Source: Massilia aurea | GTDB lineage: Bacteria > Pseudomonadota > Gammaproteobacteria > Burkholderiales > Burkholderiaceae_D | Direction: 5' to 3' | NCBI RefSeq assembly: GCF_024753205.1 | Contig: NZ_JANUGZ010000001.1 | Location: forward strand, 930,001 to 994,000 | Length of the DNA stretch: 64,000 nucleotides | Part shown: one piece after another, positions 59,128 through 64,000 of the stretch | Position numbering within the stretch: position 1 is the stretch's first letter | How the letters are laid out: each line of letters opens with the position of its first letter | The notes under the pieces: generated by a model | Database searches by the model: none | Seen by the model: the letters and a program-made list of their open reading frames with translations, nothing else | Told to the model about the DNA's origin: nothing | Position numbers and translations under genes: made by a program

Positions 59128-61257
59128 ATGACCTTCACTCTGAAGCACCCAGTCCTTGCCTGCGCCATCGTGCAGGCCTTCGTTGTCACGCCTGCCGCAG
59201 TCGCGCAGGACACCATCCCTTCGGTCGTCGTCACCAGCAGCAAATGGATCGCGCTCGACCGCGCCAGCGTCGGCGGCTTCGCCGAAACGCAGCTACTCGA
59301 CGCGCCGGCGTCGATTACCTCGATCGGCCAGGGCCAGATGCAGGATCTGTCGATTCGCAGCGTCAGCGATGCGAGCCGCTATGACGCCTCGATCGGCGAC
59401 GCCTACAACGCCATCGGCTACGCCGAACAGTTTTCGGTGCGCGGCTTCACGCTCGACAACGCAACCAGCTACCGCAAGGACATGATCGCGATCTCGGGCG
59501 ACACCCAGATCCCGCTCGAGAACAAGGAGCGCATCGAAGTCCTGCGCGGCCTGGCGGGCCTGCAGGCCGGCGTCGCGGCACCGGGCGGCATGCTCAACTT
59601 CGTCACCAAGCGCCCGACCAATGCACCGCTGCGCTCGGCCACCGTCGAAGTGCGCGAACGCGGCACGGTGTACGGCGCGGTAGACCTGGGCGGACGCTTT
59701 GCCGACCGCCGTTTTGGCTACCGCATCAACGCGGCTGCCGAAGACCTGAAATCGTACGTGCGCGGCGCCGACGGCAAGCGCCAGTTCATCTCGGCCGCCT
59801 TCGACTGGCAGATGTCGCCCGATGCGCTGTTCCAGATCGACGTCGACCACCAGCACAAGGCGCAGGTCACCGCCCCCGGCTACCAGTTGCTGCGCAACGA
59901 AGCCCTGCCCACCGGGATCTCGGCAAAAACGCTGCTCAACGACCAGCCGTGGACGCGCCCCGTCGACACCGACAGCAGCAACCTTGGACTGCGCTTCGAG
60001 TACCGCATCAGCGACACCTGGACCGCGACCGTCAACGCCAACAAGCACTGGTTCAAGCGCGACGACTTCACCGCCTTCCCGTACGGCTGCAGCAACGAGG
60101 GCGACGGCTACTATCCGGGCTATTGCTCGAACGGTGACTACGACGTGTATGACTTCCAGAGCACCGGCGAGCGCAAGACGCCGTGGGGCGCACAAGCGAT
60201 GCTGCAGGGCCGCTTCGACACGGGCGCGGTGCGCCACGCGCTGACGATCGGCAGCGCCTACGCCGAACGCCACGACAGCTTTGGCGAATACGTCTACGAC
60301 TACGTCGGCTCGAGCAATATCTGGCAAAACCAGATCGTGCCGCCGGTGGACAGCAGCCGCGTGACGGGCCCGGTGATGGAACGCCGCGCAACCGAAGAGC
60401 GTTCGCTGTTCGTGCAGGACATCCTGACCTTGTCACCGGCCTGGACGCTGCACGCCGGCGTGCGCTATGTCCAGCTCAAGCTCGATGCGCTGGAAGAAAT
60501 CGACCAGGCGCGTGTGACATCGAAAGACTCGTTCGCGCTGCCGAACGTGGCACTGGTCTATGCGCCGGCGCCGGACTGGCGCGTCTACGGCTCGATCAGC
60601 CACGGCCTGCAATACGGCGGCATCGCGCCGATGGAGACCGTCAACCAGAACACGGTGCTTTCGCCAAGCCGCTCGAAGCAGTTCGAATTTGGCGTCAAGC
60701 GCAATGTGAACGAGCAGCTGGCGCTGTCGGGCGCCGTGTTTGAAATCACACAGGGTCTCGAGTACACGAACGCCGCCAACGTCTTCGTGCGCGCGGGCGA
60801 GCAAACGCACCGCGGTGTCGAATTGTCGGCTCAAGGCCGCGCCCTGCCCGGCCTGAACTACAACCTGTCGCTGATGGCGCTCGACACGGACCAGAAGGAC
60901 ACGGGCGACGCCAGCACCGAAGGCAAGCGCGTCACCAATGTGCCGGAGCTGCGCACGGCCGCCTGGGTCGAATACGTGGTGCCGCAAGTGGCGGGACTGA
61001 AGCTGGATGCGCAGTGGCAGTATTCGGGCAACAAGGTGTTCGATCCGGCCAACCGCGTTAAGGTGCCGGGGTACCACGTGGCCGGGTTTGGCGCATCGTA
61101 CCTGCTGCGTGCGGGTGGTTTGAACACGATCATCCGGGCGCGGATGGACAATGCGTTCGACAAGTTCTATTGGCGTGACGTGACGCAGTCGCTGGGTGGG
61201 TATTTGTTGCCGGGGGCGCCAAGGACATTCAGGGTGTCGGCGCAGATTGATTTTTGA
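59128..61257 (+). CDS. TonB-dependent receptor under TPP control, probable thiamine/TPP uptake
   Basis: 709 aa. Signal peptide KHPVLACAIVQAFVVTPAAVAQ, TonB box candidate SVVVTSS, plug domain (~30-170) with APASITSIGQGQMQDLSIRS and SVRGFTLDN, IEVLRGLAGLQAGVAAPGGMLNFVTKRPT, and a barrel ending FRVSAQIDF. The plug is of the FhuE/FpvA siderophore-receptor type and would be named so by homology. The TPP riboswitch upstream instead predicts import of thiamine or its phosphates across the outer membrane. ATG 59128 is used; the frame is open 38 codons upstream but covers the riboswitch. No thiamine ABC genes are nearby. Confidence 0.85.
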   Translation: MTFTLKHPVLACAIVQAFVVTPAAVAQDTIPSVVVTSSKWIALDRASVGGFAETQLLDAPASITSIGQGQMQDLSIRSVSDASRYDASIGDAYNAIGYAEQFSVRGFTLDNATSYRKDMIAISGDTQIPLENKERIEVLRGLAGLQAGVAAPGGMLNFVTKRPTNAPLRSATVEVRERGTVYGAVDLGGRFADRRFGYRINAAAEDLKSYVRGADGKRQFISAAFDWQMSPDALFQIDVDHQHKAQVTAPGYQLLRNEALPTGISAKTLLNDQPWTRPVDTDSSNLGLRFEYRISDTWTATVNANKHWFKRDDFTAFPYGCSNEGDGYYPGYCSNGDYDVYDFQSTGERKTPWGAQAMLQGRFDTGAVRHALTIGSAYAERHDSFGEYVYDYVGSSNIWQNQIVPPVDSSRVTGPVMERRATEERSLFVQDILTLSPAWTLHAGVRYVQLKLDALEEIDQARVTSKDSFALPNVALVYAPAPDWRVYGSISHGLQYGGIAPMETVNQNTVLSPSRSKQFEFGVKRNVNEQLALSGAVFEITQGLEYTNAANVFVRAGEQTHRGVELSAQGRALPGLNYNLSLMALDTDQKDTGDASTEGKRVTNVPELRTAAWVEYVVPQVAGLKLDAQWQYSGNKVFDPANRVKVPGYHVAGFGASYLLRAGGLNTIIRARMDNAFDKFYWRDVTQSLGGYLLPGAPRTFRVSAQIDF

Positions 61258-61272
61258 TTTGATTAAATACCT

Positions 61273-61300
61273 AACTACGGTTTCTAAAATAACCGTAGTT
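61273..61300. terminator. Perfect 10-bp hairpin after the receptor gene
   Basis: AACTACGGTT (61273-61282) pairs with AACCGTAGTT (61291-61300) across 8 nt. It lies 15 nt past the receptor stop. Downstream bases on + are A-rich rather than T-rich; on - they read AGGTATTTAATC. Orientation uncertain. Confidence 0.5.
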
Positions 61301-61515
61301 AATACAAAGCCGGGCGTATATTTCTCTAATAGCTTGGCATAAGACCCATGACACGATTACCAGTTAAAATTCTTGCATCGCAACGAAGGATATTGAAAGA
61401 CATCTTGGTCAACCATCACTTCTTTCAGTAAATACGGGCTCATAAACCACCTCAATCTGCAGCAGGGAAAAGCGGCGTCATATAACCAAATCGAGACAGA
61501 AAATCCAAGCGATAG

Positions 61516-62163
61516 CTAAATAAAATTGGGATTACTAATTTTCTCTAGCCGTTTCATAGCAGCCAATTTTCCACTTCCGTCGCCGCCCAGTAATGAATTA
61601 TAAATTATCTTGTAATCTTCGTTGTCAGCATCAAATTCCATTCCATAGATAGCCATAAACTTCATAACCGCAGAACTTACTGCCATCTCATCAGTTTCAG
61701 TAAAAATCATACTTTTCAACGCACTGATGATCTCTGGGGTAGTCACCTTTTCTGGCACCGATGTCGCAAACATTAACCTGATTTCTTCGAATTTGCTTGA
61801 AGAGAAATTGCACATTTGATTCATATACTCGGCACTTGGCTCAACCAAATTTATATAATACAACAACGCAAGGCGAGTCCGTTCAAATGCCCTACGCTCC
61901 GCCGGAAAATCAGATTCCTCGATAGGACTTAAACAAATCTTTTTAAAAAATTCAATGGCACGATCTGGATCCAATAGAAATAATCCGCTTATTCTTTCGT
62001 CTGACAATCTAGAAGAGTTTGAAATAAAATTCCAAGCCTGAATTTTTTCGATTGGGGCAAGACCGAGAAAATAACTTTCGTCTAGTCCATGCAACCGTTC
62101 AGAGTCTTTTTTTTGGAAAAACCGGTACAGTCTTTCCAATCCTGAAGGTGGATTCGCATTCAT
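61516..62163 (-). CDS. Presumed immunity protein of the CD38-like toxin
   Basis: 215 aa, AT-richer than the surrounding genome, all-helical in appearance (YRFFQKKDSERLHGLDESYFLGLAPIEKIQAW, ISGLFLLDPDRAIEFFKKI, MKFMAIYGMEFDADNEDYKII), no signal peptide or TM segment. It has helical-repeat character, like many immunity proteins, but I do not recognise the family. Its start overlaps the toxin stop by 4 nt (ATGA), the classic effector-immunity arrangement, so immunity is inferred from position. Confidence 0.7.
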   Translation of the reverse strand: MNANPPSGLERLYRFFQKKDSERLHGLDESYFLGLAPIEKIQAWNFISNSSRLSDERISGLFLLDPDRAIEFFKKICLSPIEESDFPAERRAFERTRLALLYYINLVEPSAEYMNQMCNFSSSKFEEIRLMFATSVPEKVTTPEIISALKSMIFTETDEMAVSSAVMKFMAIYGMEFDADNEDYKIIYNSLLGGDGSGKLAAMKRLEKISNPNFI

Positions 62164-63803
62164 AACGGAGCAGTTCCCTTGAGATTTAACAAAGATTTAA
62201 TAACACCGCTGTCCAAAATATTTATTTTTCCTTGATCGGTTATTTCGTGTATTTTTATAGAGCTTATATCGCCTGACAACATCTTGGTCTTCAAAATATT
62301 TTTTTCGACATTGTGCCATAAGGTACGACTATCAGTTAATTTATATGTAGTTTGCACCACATTTATCCTACCCATCGCACCTTTCGCATATTCACTTGAC
62401 ACTCCCGCCCAAAGGTCACGGGCATATGGAGGTGCGCCATTGTCAACACTCCAAGAGTACTTGTCCAGTGCGGGCCAATTATCTATTATTCGTCCGCCTG
62501 CGGTAGTTTCCAAGGTTACTCCGCCGATGCTTTCCGCAAATCTTTTCGCTGCAGCGTTATCACCTGACCAGAAAACTGCAAGGTCTTTTGGCGATGACAC
62601 GTCCAGCCGCTTGATCACCTCAGCCCAACTGTCATCTGGATTCTTTGGCAAGTAAGGCTCCAATATATCCCGTGCTTGTTTTATCTTTGCATCGGCCAGT
62701 ACCTTATTACCACTTTTTTCTGCCGAGCGCGCCTCATCAGATAGTTCGGTAATTTTTTTACGATCGGCTGCAGCGGCGGCATCAGCGGCAACCTGCTTTT
62801 TGGTATTCGCTCCTTCTTCAGGAGGTTTGATTGGATCAGGATTTTTTCTGGCATGCGCAGTAGAATCAGCGTTAGGCTTAGCCTTGAGCAACGATTTGGG
62901 TTCAGAATTCGGATGCAGTGGAGCGGCAGCTTCAGGGGTTGTATTGTCGACTTTCGCTAATATCTTGCCTGGCGTATCATGAACTCGATAACGTTGAGGC
63001 TCCGTTAAAGCTTGCTTCTCCACCTGAACGCCGGATGCAATGGTATGCGCTTCCTTTGGGGAGGTTTCTGTTAGTACCTTCGCCAACCGTGCATCGAGCT
63101 CGCCCAGCGCCCTCGGAATCTGCCGTAGCGCATCCTGCTGGAGACTGTAGAACCTGCCTTCCCACTCCGTTAATCTGGCAATCGTGACTTTGACGGAATC
63201 AAAATACCGAAGACCTTCCAGATGCGCTCGAAGCGAGCCTACAATGCCGCGAAGCTTGCCAATGATCTTATTCAGTGCCTGAAGGAGCACCTTTTCATAC
63301 GTTACAAACTTCACAGCACGCAGAAGTTTCAACACATCGCCTTTGATGAACTTTTGCAAAAACAGCACAAGCTCAACCAACGTCGACGACTTCCTGATCA
63401 TCAAAAGCATGACTGCACGCAGGGCAGCAGCAAGCTCGGAGCCCACGATTCCTCCGACGGCGGCGCCAGCACCTGCTGCTAGTGCGCCGCCTGCTGCCAT
63501 CGCTATCGGCAATGCAATCACGATCAGGCAGGAGCAAAGCAGTACCCACTCCATCAACTCTTCGCGTTTTTCAGGATGGCATGCCAGTCGCAAGACGATG
63601 GCCACTGCATCACGTGCACTGGTGACGATCACTATCCCCGGTGCGAAGCTGAGAAGCATGTCTGCGATGACGGCCGACAGTGGCCGATGATCGGCAAACT
63701 CGCCGTAGAGGACCGCTTGCAGCCATGTCATGCAGCCGACAACGCGGCCCCAAGCATCGTGGAGAATCGAATCGTCGTCTGGCTTCGGGATTGGCTTATT
63801 CAT
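62160..63803 (-). CDS. Polymorphic toxin with CD38/ADP-ribosyl-cyclase-like C-terminal domain
   Basis: 547 aa. Hydrophobic N-terminal half: IADMLLSFAPGIVIVTSARDAVAIVLRL (~45-72) and VLLCSCLIVIALPIAMAAGGALAAGAGAAVGGIVGSELAAAL (~87-128), typical of type VI effector N-domains. An amphipathic middle and a Lys/Ala/Pro linker (~290-345) precede the toxic domain (~405-547). That domain has FWSG (Trp 412), TLETTAGGRIID (Glu 432, Asp 441), LWAGVSSEYAKGAMGRINVV (Trp 465) and HNVEKNIL (Glu 500). Spacing and residues follow CD38 (Trp125, Glu146, Asp155, Trp189, Glu226), so NAD(P) cleavage or cyclisation is the likely activity. Catalytic Glu would be 500. Encoded between an unidentified upstream gene and its immunity gene. 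AT-richer, as transferred cassettes often are. Confidence 0.72.
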   Translation of the reverse strand: MNKPIPKPDDDSILHDAWGRVVGCMTWLQAVLYGEFADHRPLSAVIADMLLSFAPGIVIVTSARDAVAIVLRLACHPEKREELMEWVLLCSCLIVIALPIAMAAGGALAAGAGAAVGGIVGSELAAALRAVMLLMIRKSSTLVELVLFLQKFIKGDVLKLLRAVKFVTYEKVLLQALNKIIGKLRGIVGSLRAHLEGLRYFDSVKVTIARLTEWEGRFYSLQQDALRQIPRALGELDARLAKVLTETSPKEAHTIASGVQVEKQALTEPQRYRVHDTPGKILAKVDNTTPEAAAPLHPNSEPKSLLKAKPNADSTAHARKNPDPIKPPEEGANTKKQVAADAAAAADRKKITELSDEARSAEKSGNKVLADAKIKQARDILEPYLPKNPDDSWAEVIKRLDVSSPKDLAVFWSGDNAAAKRFAESIGGVTLETTAGGRIIDNWPALDKYSWSVDNGAPPYARDLWAGVSSEYAKGAMGRINVVQTTYKLTDSRTLWHNVEKNILKTKMLSGDISSIKIHEITDQGKINILDSGVIKSLLNLKGTAPL

Positions 63804-64000
63804 GCGCCCCCCTTCTTGCGAGCATTTGCGGCTGTCCAGTTCAGCAACTCATCTATATCGTCATCGAGTTCAACAGAAACAGTCGAGCTGGCATCCAACG
63901 GCCGATAGTCGTACTCGATCTTCGCCGCCGCCCCTGCAGGCATGCCGCTGATACGAGCAATGCCCATCGCATCGAGTGTGCCCTCGCGGGTGCTTCCATC
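63796..64000 (-). CDS. C-terminal end of an upstream gene of the toxin cassette, cut by the window
   Basis: The last ~67 codons are in view, with the 5' end beyond 64000. Visible are DGSTREGTLDAMGIARISGMPAG, a small beta-sandwich-like pattern (threonine/glycine-rich G-x-L-D-x-x-G-x-A-R-x-x-x-x-P-A-G) and a Glu/Asp-rich tail ending KKGAHE. I have seen this G.LD..G.AR..G.P.G pattern in type VI secretion VgrG-associated or peptidoglycan-targeting proteins, so a type VI carrier is possible. Its stop TAA lies inside the start of the toxin gene (8-nt overlap), so the two are coupled. Confidence 0.6.

Noticed and set aside
1-64000. tRNA, rRNA or CRISPR arrays
   Set aside because: No cloverleaf with conserved T-loop, no rRNA-like stretch and no regularly spaced direct repeats were seen.

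Overview
The window is high-GC DNA from a betaproteobacterium, most likely Oxalobacteraceae (Massilia/Duganella/Janthinobacterium-like). This is inferred from the dapD/pilU/dapE/prmB neighbourhood, the codon use, a PEP-CTERM protein and a Tad pilus locus of burkholderialean type. No database was searched; all names rest on motifs and family knowledge.

Layout. (1) 1-9.9 kb: housekeeping on the + strand: dapD (cut by the left edge), pilU, an Spx/ArsC-like protein, dapE, prmB and a YheS-type ABC-F ATPase. This block is interrupted at 2.1-5.2 kb by a lone AT-rich minus-strand gene for a 1028-aa PHP-domain plus SMC/ABC-like ATPase (TrlF-like, a defence candidate). An intergenic repeat cluster precedes the ABC-F gene. 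(2) 9.9-32.2 kb: signalling and metabolism: a CheW-like protein, a FapA/DUF342 protein, OmpR/EnvZ, a PLP ammonia-lyase, an S41-like protease, D-lactate dehydrogenase, a PEP-CTERM protein behind an excellent sigma-54 promoter, a GGDEF-EAL protein, a FeeM/LuxI-like N-acyltransferase, a PhzF-like isomerase, a fosmidomycin-resistance-type MFS pump, a GH97 glycosidase, a second two-component pair and a CorA transporter. (3) 32.8-51.0 kb: one 18-kb minus-strand array. It is a Tad/Flp pilus operon (Flp, TadG/TadE-like proteins, CpaB, secretin, FHA-CpaF, TadB, TadC, a DUF192-TadE-OmpA fusion) that runs with only 28 nt of spacing into a secreted RHS/YD-repeat protein with a nuclease-like C-terminus, and then a 351-aa unknown protein that could be its immunity or partner protein. 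(4) 51.3-53.0 kb: a decayed stretch with a frameshifted hypothetical gene and a dead IS6-family transposase. (5) 53.0-61.3 kb: a haloacetate-dehalogenase-like hydrolase, two TonB-dependent receptors (the second behind a TPP riboswitch), a glutathione transferase and a DUF535/VirK protein. (6) 61.5-64.0 kb: an AT-richer minus-strand effector cassette made of the end of an unidentified upstream gene, a 547-aa toxin whose C-terminus matches the CD38/ADP-ribosyl-cyclase active-site pattern, and an overlapping 215-aa presumed immunity gene.

The most notable points are the RHS toxin appended to the Tad operon, the CD38-like toxin/immunity pair, the riboswitch that re-assigns a siderophore-type receptor to thiamine uptake, the three-domain DUF192-TadE-OmpA fusion, and the TrlF-like gene inserted in the dap block. 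No tRNA, rRNA or CRISPR array was seen.
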